64,000 nt of DNA. It comes from Prostheceraeus crozeri (taxonomy: Eukaryota; Platyhelminthes; Polycladida; Euryleptidae). A model generated the notes under the pieces. The model was not told where the DNA came from and made no database searches. It was given only the letters and a program-made list of their open reading frames with translations. This document shows positions 50,406-62,840 of the stretch, one piece after another. Each line of letters starts with the position of its first letter. Within the stretch, counting starts at the first letter, position 1. The stretch covers positions 1-64,000 of the forward strand of contig CAJQUW010012683.1 in the NCBI GenBank assembly GCA_907163375.1, in the 5' to 3' direction. A program made the position numbers and the translations under genes.

Positions 50406-50770
50406 AATGAATTATATAAATTCCGTTAATTAATGATATTAATAATTTATAATTAATTTATTGATACTATTAAACAAAAATAAAAACTCAAACTGTCAGC
50501 ATATTGGAGGGACAAGAACAAAGTTCCAAACCACTTCGAGGTGGTGATATAAAAAAAACTTTAGAAACTTTCCCTGGATTTTTTTGGAGTAAATATTCGG
50601 AAAGAAAAACAATCTTTCCTGGTCATGTCATAGACCGGTTCCCAGGAACTCGATTAATATAAGACTAGATGAGAAAAATTAATCCGAAACCAGGTGAAGA
50701 ACCGATAAATAGAGTAGATCGCACTTTACAGGCATGATTTAGCTTATTTCGAAATCCTGATCCTAAGTCT
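50406..50770. other. Ordinary AT-rich stretch between odd blocks
   Basis: Returns to the texture of the rest of the Polinton; no gene recognised. Confidence 0.35.
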
Positions 50771-52750
50771 CGCATCAGCTGATAAGAAGACAGTCTTCAC
50801 ACACACACGAGACTGACCATAATCTCAACTACTCACACACTACATCACATTTCATCACATAGACACTAAACAATAACCGAAAGACACAACAACACTTCAA
50901 TCCTACGAGCGATCTTCTAAGTCCGCACATAACTTCACTCACACACGTCTAGAGTAATATTATTCACAGACGATATCAGGCGTGACACAAAGACATATGA
51001 CAACGATACTAGAGCAATTATTCCAGCTAACACATCAGACACATGTAACGACAAGATCTTCGTGTAATGAATATGCTCTTCAACCACTTCTTCATACCAT
51101 CTCTAGAGATCATAGTATATAACAGAACTCAACACATACACACCACAAAATCAGAGCAGTACAATAAAGTGCTAGTAAGCGGCGAGCAAGATTACGCCGG
51201 AATTCTCTGCGAGAGCAATAAGAGACATACAGACACTAGCGACACAGATGTACACTCATCACATACTAACGCGAGCGACCGAGACATAATACTAGACACA
51301 CAAACATATCACATTCGTACCTTAAGTCTATTGAGGTGAGACATCAGAATGCCATTATAAACTCTAGACACACCACACAAATGTCGACTTTAGCTATATA
51401 TCCCTCCACAAGAAACAACGCTCTGACTCGAGAGTGACTCCCTCTACTATCTACAGGCGAACTAGTATGAAAGTCTATTGCACAGACGGCATTACAACTA
51501 AATTAGTAGACAGCGAGAGCGTGCGACACTATCTGCGGAGTTTCACAAAGCGAGTTAGATGGTACAGAGCGACAACGTCTATGAGACAACCCGAGAATAT
51601 CTGTGTCGACAACTCACGGCAGTGATACAGCTACGGTCACATTGTGAATCATGTACACTTCTACATTACTACAAACTCTATGGGTCAAATCCAGGCCGTG
51701 CCATCCGAGTACAACTAGTCGACATAGAGCGATCGATACACAGTGTACGTGTCATAAACACACAGTACAAACTACGCAGTAATTCTCACCACGAAGAACC
51801 AAAACTACACTCAGACACAGAGAGACATACAGTCTGTATTGCACCTACAGTCCGACTTGTTACACTAGTATCAATATGTTTGTGCGAGGCTTTATCTGGA
51901 GTCTAGTTCACTGAGTCACAAGAACACTTTATCAGTGACACACATGAGATAAAGCTAATCGAATTTAGCTTAGCATACTACACTGCACGTAGTCATTCAT
52001 ACTACATACACTATTTCTCCTAGTAGATAGATAGATATCATCTCGAGTGGGAGTGACTCATGAGTAGAGATTATTGCTACACATGCTATTACCGATACAT
52101 AAATTTGTTCACATCACAGATTGTGCTGAAACGTAGAGACTTATTCTGCAGCTTCAGTTGGTGTAGAGACACTCTGTATAGTGCACTAGATCTGTTAAGC
52201 GCACTAAGAGTACTACGTAGAGTACGTCTCTCTCAGATCGCTGAAAAGACAGAGCAGACTTGGGGATGCGTCAGTCTCATAGTGTGGCGCGTGAGGTGCG
52301 GCTCGGTTAGTATTCTGAGTGTGAGCTGAGACTAGACTTCTGAATCGTAGTGGAGCACTTGACTAGTGATGCGACACTACAGTTCTCTAATAGTCAAGTT
52401 ATAAGTGTTAGTTGATCTACTACTTTGTTAATGAGAGCAGTGTAGTAGTTACAGATGAGCATGAGTTATTGAGTCAGTATCACGACTGAGTTGGATTGAA
52501 TGTTAGCTGAGTGAGTAAATTTTTGTTAAGTTTTGTCTACGTTTATTTTTTAGATAGATATCACTATATCTCATCGGACATAGAGTGACAAGATAGGAAG
52601 CGAGGACTCTTGAGTATTCCAACGCACTCAGGGGAGAGGATAGGCACAGTGATGAATACATACACAAGCACGAGACTGGGGTAGGAGTAGAGTATGTAGG
52701 ATGCTATAGATCTAATTCTGTTCAGCACACATACTTACATGATCTCATAA
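50771..52750. other. Anomalous block 3: no coding
   Basis: C/A-rich at first, G/A-rich after about 52,050; few homopolymers. No family signature in any frame. Confidence 0.5.
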
Positions 52751-52754
52751 CATC

Positions 52755-53410
52755 ATAGTAGGTAGAAGGGGGGGTTTTGGGGGTATTTTAGTTGTTTATG
52801 TTGGTGGAATATTATTGGTGGAAAGGGGGGTGGTTGGGTTTATTTGGTGGGGAAAGGGAATGTTGTATTGGTAGGATGGGGGTGGGGATTTAAGGTGGTT
52901 TAGTTAATTAAGGGAAGATTATGAAGATAGGAGTTATTTTTTTTGGGTGGGGATGTTTGGGTGTTAGAAGGATGTTAATTTGGTAAGGTGTGTTGTTTGT
53001 TATTTAATTTTTTATAATTGGTATTGGGGTAGTTTGTTGTGGTGTTTGTGTTTGGGTATGGTGTGTGGGTGGGAAGTGGGGTGGTTTGGTTTTAGGTGAG
53101 ATTTAGTTTATTGTTTTTTAGGTTGAATAATGGGAATGGAGTGGTTATGGTGGGAGAATGTGGGTAGTGGTGGGATGAATGTTTGTGTATTTTTATATGG
53201 TGGGTGATAATTTATATTTTTTTTTTTTGTATGTGTGTAAAATAGATGTAAGGGGGTTTTTGGTTTTTTATAGGGGATAGTTGGAGGGATTGAAGGTATT
53301 ATTTATGTTGGGGGGTGGGTTGGTTTTATGGGTGTTGGTGGTAGGGATTTTATTAGGTGGGGGGGGGTTGGTGGTTTTAGGGGAGAGTAGGTTGGAGTGA
53401 TTTTAGTTAG
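52755..53410. other. Anomalous block 4: G/T-rich, nearly C-free
   Basis: Long G and T runs ('ggggggttttggggg') with almost no C for about 650 bases on the + strand, the opposite texture to blocks 1-3. Confidence 0.6.
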
Positions 53411-53762
53411 TGTGTAGTGTGTGAAATTATTTAATTTAATCTAAATTTAAACGTTACATTGTTGCATTGTGTTAGTGTTTAACTACATAGAGTTGGTGTT
53501 TCGCTCATCTTTTAACAATAGTAATTCATTACTCATCAATATGTGAAAATTCTTTACTCCCAATTGCTTAGCAATCTCATTTAAATCGAAATTTAATGTG
53601 GTTTTGTTTGCTGTATATTTTTAGAATGACTCTAATGTTTCTCGTTTTATAAAAGATACAATGTTTCTATTATATTCCCGTAAATGAGAAATTAAAAACA
53701 ACACATGGATATTTCAATATGTATATTTACAAAAATGCAACCACACAAGTCTACAAATATTG

Positions 53763-54316
53763 ATGTCCACACCGTGGACAAGGAATTTTCGTTCTCCAGT
53801 AAAAGAAAATAAAATCACTACTACTATTCAACTTCCTTAAAACAATCGGTTATTCACTATAATATTACAAATTGCATTAACAAAATGTCCACACCGTGGA
53901 CAAGGAATTTTCGTTCTCCAGTAAAAGAAAATAAAATCAGCTACTACTATTCAACTTCCTTAAAACAATCGGTTATTAACTATAATATTACAAATTGCAT
54001 TAACAAAATGTCCACACCGTGGACAAGGAATTTTCGTTCTCCAGTAAAATAAAATAAAATCAGCTACTACTATTCAACTTCCTTAAAACAATCGGTTATT
54101 AACTATAATATTACAAATTGCATTAACAAAATGTCCACACCGTGGACAAGGAATTTTCGTTCTCCAGTAAAATAAAATAAAATCAGCTACTACTATTCAA
54201 CTTCCTTAAAACAATCGGTTATTAACTATAATATTACAAATTGCATTAACAAAATGTCCACACCGTGGACAAGGAATTTTCGTTCTCCAGTAAAATAAAA
54301 TAAAATCAGCTACTAC
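53763..54316. repeat. 123-bp tandem repeat in the Polinton, 4.5 copies
   Basis: Unit starts at 53,763, 53,885, 54,008, 54,131 and 54,254 (period 122-123). Each unit contains the inverted repeat gtccacaccgtggac. Copies are almost identical, so the array is young. Confidence 0.92.
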
Positions 54317-54542
54317 TACTTTTAAGTTCTTTTAAGCTTCTTTCCAAAAGCTTTCATATTTCCGAAGACAATCTTCTAACAATGATAAATTCGATTTCAA
54401 AAAACGTAAGGGTACATTTAGTCTACAAATCTTTGGAAAAATAGATGCCATCTTACCTCATTTAATTGCAACTGCTATTTCAGTCCTTGAATAAGAAATG
54501 TTATTAGTTTGCAATAAATGTTGAAAGTATGCCTTATCCTTT

Positions 54543-55003
54543 TCACACAGTTCCAGTAAATAATTCGCGTGTTTTCCCATAGATTTTCATCATTATGTTA
54601 ATAACGTTATTTTTCTTCTCCATCACATAAAGAGTATTTAAATTTGCAATGGCTTCAGCAGTATCTCCTGAAGGCTCAACAAAGTCTTCTAAGGAATCCA
54701 CAAATTCATATCGGGTAGATAAAGACGTCGATAATTGATGATGAAGGTCGTCAATCTTTCCGTCCCTTTCTCTTTCTTTCTTTTCTTTCACGAGTAAGCG
54801 TTTTGCTTTTCTTCTCCGTTTTCTTTCCTTATCAAAAATGTAGGGTCAAAAATAATCGGAAATTTCTCCATTTGTTCAATGATGAAAGTGTTATATTCTT
54901 CCTTCTTATCATTGGAAATATATCGTTTTGAAATTTCTGTAAATAACTCCGGAAACGTAGCAATAATGTTTGACTGCTCTTCGATAACTTCTTGTGTTAA
55001 CAT
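54543..55003 (-). pseudogene. Polinton protein, unrecognised
   Basis: Minus-strand coding-like frames 55,003-54,788 (MLTQEVIEEQSNIIATFPEL) and 54,791-54,543 (charged, coiled-coil-like). No family recognised. Part of a broken element. Confidence 0.4.
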
Positions 55004-55372
55004 GACTGATCACAGCGCAGCACACGATACAATGACAGACGAGAGAGATAAATGAAAACAGTACAGCTGGCAGATATCTTAACGTCATACGGGTGTGCTG
55101 ACGCACTAACAAGAATTTAAAACAACTCGCCTAACGTACAATTAAAATGTCATTGTTTCACAGAGTAGTAGCAGCTGTTTGTTCTTTCATACATTGTTTC
55201 CTTTCAAATGTTTGAGTTGGAGGACACAGCTCCTTACACTGAAATGCATTTTATTCTTAAATGCGGGAAGCAGATGTTCTCTACAATTGAGTGTTTATCT
55301 GAGTGCAAATTGTAAGAACGCCAGGAGCGGTCATGATTTGAGCAAGAAAATGATCATAATCACAAATTTGAG

Positions 55373-55678
55373 ATTCTTAACTTTTATGATTTTCGGTGTC
55401 CTAGAACGGTCATGATTTAAGCGAGGGTGAAAATCGAACCGAAGGTTCTAGGGCTTCGCCCGATTGTAATTCTCAAATTTTGAGATTTTGAAAAATTTGA
55501 AAAATTGGGTATTTTTAAAAACGCCCAAATCGGAGCGAAGCTCCTCTGGCTTTAGCCGATTTATGAATTTAGGTCTTCATAACCTGAAAAAGGGTTCAAA
55601 TTCATGAATTTATGTCGTTTTTAAAGATACTATTTTTTTGAATTTTAGGTGTCCTGGAACGGTCTTTTATCCATTACT
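55373..55678 (-). repeat. Polinton right terminal inverted repeat
   Basis: Inverse of the left end, from cggtcttttatccattact inward through the GC hairpin modules at about 55,438 and 55,531. Confidence 0.9.
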
Positions 55679-55752
55679 CAAGTAAATTTTGCTGCAACAA
55701 CATATTAAATAAACGCAAAACAAGTTCAGGTTATGATTGAAAATTCTTATTT

Positions 55753-58700
55753 CTATGCTGGGAGCCATCTCATAGAAAGTTCAAAATACCTCAACACACT
55801 CTTGCACACACATCACAAACGTAGACTCCAAAAACAAAGTATGAAGTGCATAGTTCATGTCCCCATGTCTGGCACTTGTTGCATTGCAACCACGATTCTC
55901 CAGAACGAGAGTTTTCATATGTTTCCCCCCACGCAAAACACTCACAATCGTCAGACTGCCTCATAGGATTGCTGAAATAGGCTTCAACGGTAAATTACCT
56001 TTTTCCCCTAAAAGACGTCTCTTGTTTTCATCGCGTGCTTTCAAACTCTTCTTGTACGGCGAGCTGGTAATAATGTGCGATTTTTCTGCTCTACTAGTCT
56101 TGCCGGTAGACCTATGCTTTTTTGAAACTGGGAATTGGCACTATTTCGTCAAAAGAAGTTGACATCTGCTCAGGTGCAACCAGAGTTGGAAGAGTCGGAA
56201 TTGGAATTAATTCCGACCCGGAATTAATTCCATTTTTTGTCGGAATTGGAATTGGAATTGACGATATTTAAATCTACTGGCATTGGAATTGGAATTGGAA
56301 TTGTCCTTGATAAACCTCAATTCCACTCTTTCGATAGAACTGTGATAAATCTATTTGTACAAAAATTGAAATCACAGTATTCGGCCGTTGTGTTAACTGC
56401 ACGCAGAGATAAGAGAGAGATAGATCGACAGAGCTAGTTTTATTCTATTGTTGAATAAAGGGTGCTAATTGTGACATTGATGGGCCTACAGCCCCCGGAC
56501 AATGTTAATTCAGCAATTAAGCAAACAATGAGAAGATAATCATCTTTGTTCAATCTGTTATTTAGTTATTTATCATGTAAGATAATTAATCAAAATAAAA
56601 CAATTGTTGAATTTAGTTATTGATTAGATAAGCACAAAAATTGGAGATTAACTTAATTGCTGTACACACGAAAAACAATCGGTTTGGAAAGAGGAAAATT
56701 AACCCTGCATTAAAGGGCAGCCTGTCAGTTCAAATCACAATATAGACAGTGTCAACAAATTATTCTAATAATTAATGATTCAATTAAAATGGCAATGACA
56801 TGAAATATTATTCAACTTCCAATCACAACAATTGACAATAATAATTTTCAAGACTATAGTTATACAAATACGATATATTCAACGATAAAAGAAAAACTTT
56901 AAACTTGCAGTTCACTTCTTGATGTTGAATTCACTTCAATTCGATCGGACTCACTTATACTAAATTAATATCATAAATATCATGAACATCAGTGTCACTT
57001 ATACCGTCAATCTTCAATCGCGCTCGCTGATGTGTTGCCGCATACGCTACTGTGTTGTTGTTCGCTGGTAGGCAGTTGTAGTTGCTACTTCTGTAGTCAA
57101 GTTACACCGCGAGATCCTGGAGTTCTTCTAACAGCTACTGAAGATGTCGTATGTGTTGTTGTTGTTTCAATTTCTCATCATCTCTAATTTATGCAAATTT
57201 TTGACACTTGACGATAAATCCACTTACTTTTGAAAATTGAAAGAGTTTCCTTTAATCTCTGCTCGTTAGCTTTCGACCCGACCACATTTCGCTCTTATCA
57301 CGGAATTTTTAATCTCCTTTTTTAACATGGACCATTAATCAGTTTTCATGATATCATTTTTATCGTCGTTTTTTCTTCCATCAACAATCACGTTATTCGC
57401 ACATTGAATTTCTTTCTTCTGTCAGTTTATTAATAGATTTATTCGCATCTCTCTCTCTCTCTCACACACACACAGAAGTAGATAATAGTACACTACATGT
57501 AGAATGGAAGTTTGATATCTTGCCTATGTACAATGATGGCACATGGAAAAATCTATGGTTTGTAGATCAGATTCGATCTAAAACATTGATTCATAGTCAA
57601 ACTATTTGCCAAGTTGGTTGTGGAAGTTGTTGGCAGCAAATTAATGCAGGATTTTTATGAAGATAATATTAAGTGATATGGTGGCATTATTTGATGTAGT
57701 ATAGCCTACTATTCCCTGGGTTGGTATATTGTGTCGATTTGCAGCAGTCACTAACAACTATTTTTCAAAATTCGAATTAAAAATTGGTCCACAAAGTCAT
57801 AATTGAAAGTGGGCGGTGCACTGGTTGTAAGAATATCTCAAGAATTCAATAGAAAAAATTCTAATTATAGGATGATTTCTCCTTCATACGGTTAAGAAAC
57901 CTAGCGCTTTTGTCGAATAAACACATTGAAAGCTTCTTCACCGACAATAATTTCTCAGATAAGTGAATAGTCGCTGGAACTTTTCAATTAATCATTAAAT
58001 GACACATGTGATATAGTGTGATGATATTTTGGAAGGTGATATTCGAAAGCATGTAAAGATTTTGAAAATTGTTCAAATATAGTGAACAGGGGAGCCCTTT
58101 CAAGTAAAATGAATACTCTGAGATTTCTTGACCTCTGATTTCAAGCTGGAGCAATGTATGTTCTGTAAATCGACATTGCAAGTTGCATATGTGACTGATA
58201 ATACTCTTGATAGATTACAGGAGCGATATTTCAAAATGATGAACGTACAGAACGTTTTAAAGGATTTCCTTCTTTGTCATCCTGTCGCCGCAGTATTTTG
58301 TAAATTCATTATTGCTCTTGTGCACATGATATTTGGACAAGAGGTAGCAATCCAGATCACAAATTGGCTTGATAAATATAAATACAAATAAGAAAACATG
58401 GAAACCAGCTCGCACAATTTGCGTTTTGCCCTAACTTAGTTCCCCCGGCGTGTGCCATAATTTTCATGCAATTTCCACTCTAGGACTTTCTATGGTACTG
58501 TTAATTTCTATGCTCTCTCTCTCAGCGGACCGTTAATTTTCCTTTCTCATTTTCACAAGATGTTGAATATCTCGTTTACGAAACGAAAATGGCGTAGGCT
58601 GACCGGCTACATATATACATGTACATGTACACAAGAAATATGAACTATGAACATGAGAACGCGTATAGGAACGACGCAGGGAACGGCACACAGGAATAAC

Positions 58701-60268
58701 GAGGAGGATACGGGCACATGGGTTAGATTGAAGCGAGGAAACTTTAGATACATTTAACATATACGCGTCATGCAATTATCGGAATTGAATCTCATTATGG
58801 AATTGGAATTGGAATTGAATTGAACTGCTTCGACTGGAATTGGAATTGAAATTTCTGCTCTGGAATTGGAATTGGAATTAAAAAATTTCAGTGGAATTTT
58901 TCCAGCTCTGGGTGCAACACGGTTGTCGGAAATTCCCGAAGTCGTGGGAGCATTTTGAGTGAGCCACAAATCTGAGGGGACATCACATGACTGTACTTCT
59001 GGACACTCAACGGACTCATCTTCATGTGTTTGAACTGGAATCTCTGACTGAATAACATACTCGCAATCTTTAATGACCTTAGGATTACCGGGCCAGGCTC
59101 CGGCAGACCTAAAGCCACTGCATGCATTTTCAAACGTTGCGGCTTTGCCGTAAGCTTCGGAAAATAATTGCGCTACTTGAAAAACCGTTATTCTCCGACC
59201 TGGATGACAGCGCATCCAATTTGTGCAAGCTGTGTTATATGCTGTTTTCAAAGACTTGAAGAGGCCTCTGTCTAAGGGCTGTAACTTATGTGAAGTATGG
59301 GGAGGAATGGACAAAATAATCAATCCGTTATCTCTTGCGAAATCGATCATCTGCAAATTTTTCGTGTGAGATGAATGGCCGTCCAAGATCAATAGAGCTG
59401 GATTGTCTTTTGTACATTTTACGTGTTTAACAAAATGCTGAATGTATTGCTCGAAAATTTCTGTTTCAACCCATCCGATTTTTGAGCAGAAGCCTATAGT
59501 GCCGTTTGGAGCATTATCAATCAACTCCTGTTTAAATCGTTGACGTTTGAAAATCATAGCTGGTGGTACATAGACTCCTGTTGCACTTGCTGCACAAATG
59601 ATAGTAGTGAGAACACCTCTTTCACCACTCGTAGCAGACGAAACAGTACGCTTACCCTTACTTGTGATGACCTTCAATGGTTTGTGGACAGTTGTCAGGC
59701 CAGATTCATCACAGTTGTAGATTTGAAAGCCCTCTAGCCCATTTGTGTCTACAGCTTTGGTCAAGTTACTAAAGTAAACTTCCACATCGTCTCGATTTAT
59801 TCCCAAAATGCGATTGACTGAAATAGATTCAGGCTTTCGAAGAGACAGACATGGATTTCGTTTCAAAAATCCTGCGACGAAATCCTTGCCAGCTAAACTT
59901 GTCACCCTGTCAAACCTATGCGGAATGTGATTTCGTTCTGTAAACTGGTAGACAATTTGACGAATGTCTCTTATTGTGAGGCCGTAAAAAGATTGATCCA
60001 TCATCTTAATGTATGCTACTAACTCTGCCTCCTGTGGCCTAGATACACTACGAAACCTACCCAACATGGGCTCGGCAATCGACTCGGATTCTCGCCTAGC
60101 GTTCAGCTTGAACTTAATACGTCTGTGGAGAGCATCTTTTGGAACATTGTAGCTTTCTGCAGCTTTGCGTATCGACATGCTTTGCGAGTTCACCGCCGCC
60201 ATTGCTTGTTCCATTCTCTCTGCAGTTCAGTTTCCGTTTTGGGTCTTTCGCTCGTAATTTCTAGCCAT
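55753..60268 (-). pseudogene. pogo/Tigger transposase, split by an hAT element
   Basis: Likely start ATG 60,268 (MARNYERKTQNGN), with an in-frame TGA at 60,229-60,227; the long frame begins at 60,214. Order: Psq-type helix-turn-helix (SIRKAAESYNVPKDALHRRI), a CENP-B-type helix-turn-helix (to about residue 130), then a DDE_1 core with CDESG, LILDGHSSH and LQPLDRG as the acidic triad (36 residues between the last two). At 58,919 the hAT insertion begins. Coding resumes at 56,172 with EQMSTSFDEIVPIPSFKKA, shifts frame (SHIITSSPYKKSLKARDENK), and ends in a zinc finger of the C..C...W..C..C..WGHELC type, stop at 55,755. At least one stop, two frameshifts and the insertion make it dead. Confidence 0.88.
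56181..58910. mobile_element. hAT element inside the pogo transposase gene
   Basis: Ends cagagttggaagag and, inversely, cagagctggaaaaa; perfect 8-bp duplication ggtgcaac at 56,173-56,180 and 58,911-58,918. Arrays of 'ggaattggaattg' lie inside both ends. No hAT signature in its frames (the one at 58,128-58,391 is unrecognised), so it is non-autonomous. A CT/CA microsatellite is at about 57,450-57,476. Confidence 0.9.
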
Positions 60269-60535
60269 GCCTGGAATAAAGGACATAAAGGTCAATTTTC
60301 ACTGATTTTAAGACTACGTGTGGGGCAAAGTGAGACACTCAAACTAAGTCAAAAATACTGAATATGATAATCACTTACAGTATGAAAGTGAAATTTCTGA
60401 ATCTTACAACTTATCCTACAATGAAATTAACACAAAAAATAATAATCTAATAACGTTTTAAAAACATCTAAGTTTCCTCATTTTGTGTAGCGATTTGCCC
60501 CACACTTACAAGTTTATTTTATGTCACTATCTGAA

Positions 60536-61790
60536 ATACAGAGGAATCACTATTCTAAGTCAAGTGATGAAATTGTTGGAGCGCATAATCGACGGAAGGC
60601 TGAGATCACAAATGGAACACGAAATTGGAGAGGAGCAGCAAGGTTTCAGAAAAGGTAGAAGTACATCGGATGGTATGTTTGCGGTGAGACAGAAGATAGA
60701 GAAGACGATTGAAAGAGAAGAAAACATAGCGATAGGATTCGTAGATTTAGAGAAAGCTTATGACAGCGTCCCTAGACCCCTAGTGGTGGCAACCCTGAGA
60801 AGGTCAAATGCTGGAGAGAAAGAGGTGATACTTATCGAAAAGATGTACGAAAGAACCAGAGCGGCAGTGATAGTTGGAGATAACAACAGCGAAGATTTCC
60901 AAATAAAAACAGGGCTCAGACAAGGAAGTGCTTTAAGTCCATTTTTGTTCATTCTGATTATGGAATTGTTGTCAAGGAAAAACGAAGAATATGATGCAAT
61001 GAACAAGATAATGTATGCTGACGATCTAGCTGTGATAACGAAAGACGAGGTGGAGCTACAAGATCAACTGGAAAAGTGGGCGCAGAATTTCCAAAGGCAT
61101 GGTCTGCGCATCAATTTGGATAAGACGGAAGTAATGTGGGTCGGAAAAGAGCCAAAGGACATAAGTATTGAAGTGCAAGGAATTCAGCTAAAGCAGACAA
61201 AGGGTTTCAAGTACTTGGGAGATGTGGTAGCGGAAGATGGGCGGAGCGAAATGGAAGTGAATAGGAGAATTAGAGCAGGGGTCGGAGCCTATCAGAAAGT
61301 GGCAGGAGTGTTGGGAGACAGAAGGATCAGCAAAGATATCAGACGGAAAGTGTTAGAGGTGTGTGTAATTCCAGCAGTCACATATGGTCTGGAAACAATG
61401 GCGCTCACCAAAGATCAGCAAGATAGACTGCAAGTGTGCGAGAACAATAGGCTGAGGAGGTTGAGTGGAGTGAAGTTGGTTGACAAAAGAAAACTTGCAG
61501 AAATGAGACTCGAAGTCGGACTGAAACGAACGATGACTCAGAAGATGGTGGGAAAGAGACTATCTTGGGCCGGACATGTGGCAAGAATGAATGAGCAGAG
61601 GCTACCCAGGCGAATGGAGCAAGAAATGAGTGTGCGAAGAAGAGGAAGACCGAGAATTCGTTGGAGTGACTGTGTCAAAAGAGATTTCCAGAAGGCGGAG
61701 GAAGATTGGAGAAGTTGGAGAAGCGACGCAGAAGACAGAGTCGTATGGCGGAGAACTGTGCACAATGTGGTTGAAGTATGGAGCGGCTGA
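60536..61790 (+). pseudogene. LINE reverse transcriptase, N-terminally truncated
   Basis: Uninterrupted frame: QQGFRKGRSTSDGMF, FVDLEKAYDSVPR (first catalytic Asp), GLRQGSALSPFLF, MYADDLAV (YADD box), FKYLGDVV, and a C-terminal part with RLSWAGHVARMNEQRLPRR and RRRGRPRIRWSDCVKRD. That tail is common in RTE-type LINEs. The endonuclease is missing because the insertion is truncated, yet no stop or frameshift has built up, so it is recent. Confidence 0.85.
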
Positions 61791-61977
61791 CATTTTACTT
61801 GACTGTGTTTCCTGATATCGTTTCATGTGGTGTTACCCTGATGGTTTGTGGACTGTATCTAGTTTGTGTTTCCATGAATTTTATGATGTATATGAACTGT
61901 CTCCTTTTTATCTTGTTTGTATGAATCCCCCTACCCCATTTATATGGGAGAAAGGGGTTGTTAAAATAAAAATAAAA
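60536..61977 (+). mobile_element. RTE-like LINE, 5'-truncated
   Basis: Begins inside the reverse transcriptase (YRGITILS) and ends in an A-rich tail 'aataaaaataaaaat'. atctgaa at 60,529-60,535 and 61,978-61,984 is a likely target duplication. Inserted upstream of the pogo transposase gene. Confidence 0.8.
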
Positions 61978-62659
61978 ATCTGAACATGAAGAAAACAAAT
62001 ATATTAGGTGCTACTTATAGCATTAGAACTGTAATGATCCAATGATTAAAAATATACATCTACTCCAGTAGAACAGATTAAAGACCCTCGAAAAAAGATG
62101 ACGAGTCTAGACAAGATTCAGCCAACTCGATAACACAGTGGTTACTTCGAAGTCATGCTGCAGCTAATCGGCGGCTCGACTGTCGAATCACAGTGCATTC
62201 CCTTTTCATCCAATGTCGTAGCAAATCATCGCAACGGTTAAAGTATGCATGCTGGTAATGAAGCGTGGGAACATCTGAAAGACAATTTGTCGCGCTATGC
62301 CCCGCTGTCTCGCTTTGCCCTGCTCTACTCTATAGTGTAATTTCATGCAATGTGAAAGATCTGGAGCAAAAATAATTTTGGAGTTTGCTTGTTAGCTTGA
62401 AAGTTAAGCTTTATTCTGAAGCCTTGATCATAGTGATAGAAATTCTCCATGTTGATGAATATGTGAAGAATAAGCACACAGTCCACGTACTATAAGAGCG
62501 ACCATATTGGAAGACTGTAAACTCGAGAGATATTTGGAAACTAAATATCTGTGATGAGTAGAAGAATATCTATGACAGTAGTTCTGGCATATTGTCCGAT
62601 CTTCGTTAAGGAAAAACTGCACATCTTCCATTTCTACCTCAGATGGTTCAGATAGTTCC

Positions 62660-62840
62660 AAATCGATTTCAGATCTATACCCAAATGAATTTCAGACATT
62701 TCCAGATAAATTGGAGATTCTCCAGTTGAATTTAAGATCCCTTCAAAGTTGGGTTTCTGATAGATATCTGAAATTCAATTAGAGAAATCTGAAATCCATC
62801 TAATATCTGAAATTCATTTGGGATGATCTGAAATAGACAT
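62660..62840. mobile_element. MITE-like inverted repeat
   Basis: 'cccaaatgaatttcaga' near 62,680 is inverted at about 62,803-62,821 ('ctgaaattcatttggga'), with further 'gatttcagat'/'atctgaaat' pairs. Lies in the hAT shell. Confidence 0.55.

Larger units (their letters stand above)
34295..55678. mobile_element. Polinton/Maverick-type element, fossil
   Basis: 21.4 kb, bordered by the 6-bp duplication caagta (34,289-34,294; 55,679-55,684) and starting with AG, both usual for Polintons. Long terminal inverted repeats (about 500 bp left, about 300 bp right). Recognisable parts: a packaging ATPase, a protein-primed DNA polymerase, and a possible minor capsid-type protein. No retroviral-type integrase, protease or major capsid protein was recognised. 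It is broken, with well over ten breaks overall, mostly in the polymerase. The ends still match closely, so it is not very ancient. Inserted in the pogo element. Confidence 0.88.
34006..62330 (-). mobile_element. pogo/Tigger transposon, third shell
   Basis: Ends gagtagagcggggcaaagc and, inversely, gagtagagcagggcaaagc, with TA on both sides (34,004-34,005; 62,331-62,332). The motif 'ggggcaaagcgagaca' and variants recur inside both ends and upstream of the gene (near 60,305 and 60,500), probably as transposase-binding sites. The gene runs on the minus strand from near the right end. Own sequence: 34,006-34,288, 55,685-56,172, 58,911-60,535 and 61,978-62,330, about 2.8 kb in all. Confidence 0.85.

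Noticed and set aside
43815-52750. Many 60-115 codon frames in the odd blocks
   Set aside because: None shows a domain or plausible composition; they follow from biased, possibly faulty sequence.
53763-54316. Regular repeat resembling a CRISPR array
   Set aside because: Units are contiguous and nearly identical over their full 123 bp with no variable spacers, inside a eukaryotic element.
58754-58910. Ser/Asn-rich C-terminus of the pogo transposase frame (SNSNSNS)
   Set aside because: It translates the ggaattggaattg array of the hAT terminus; the true tail lies beyond the hAT.
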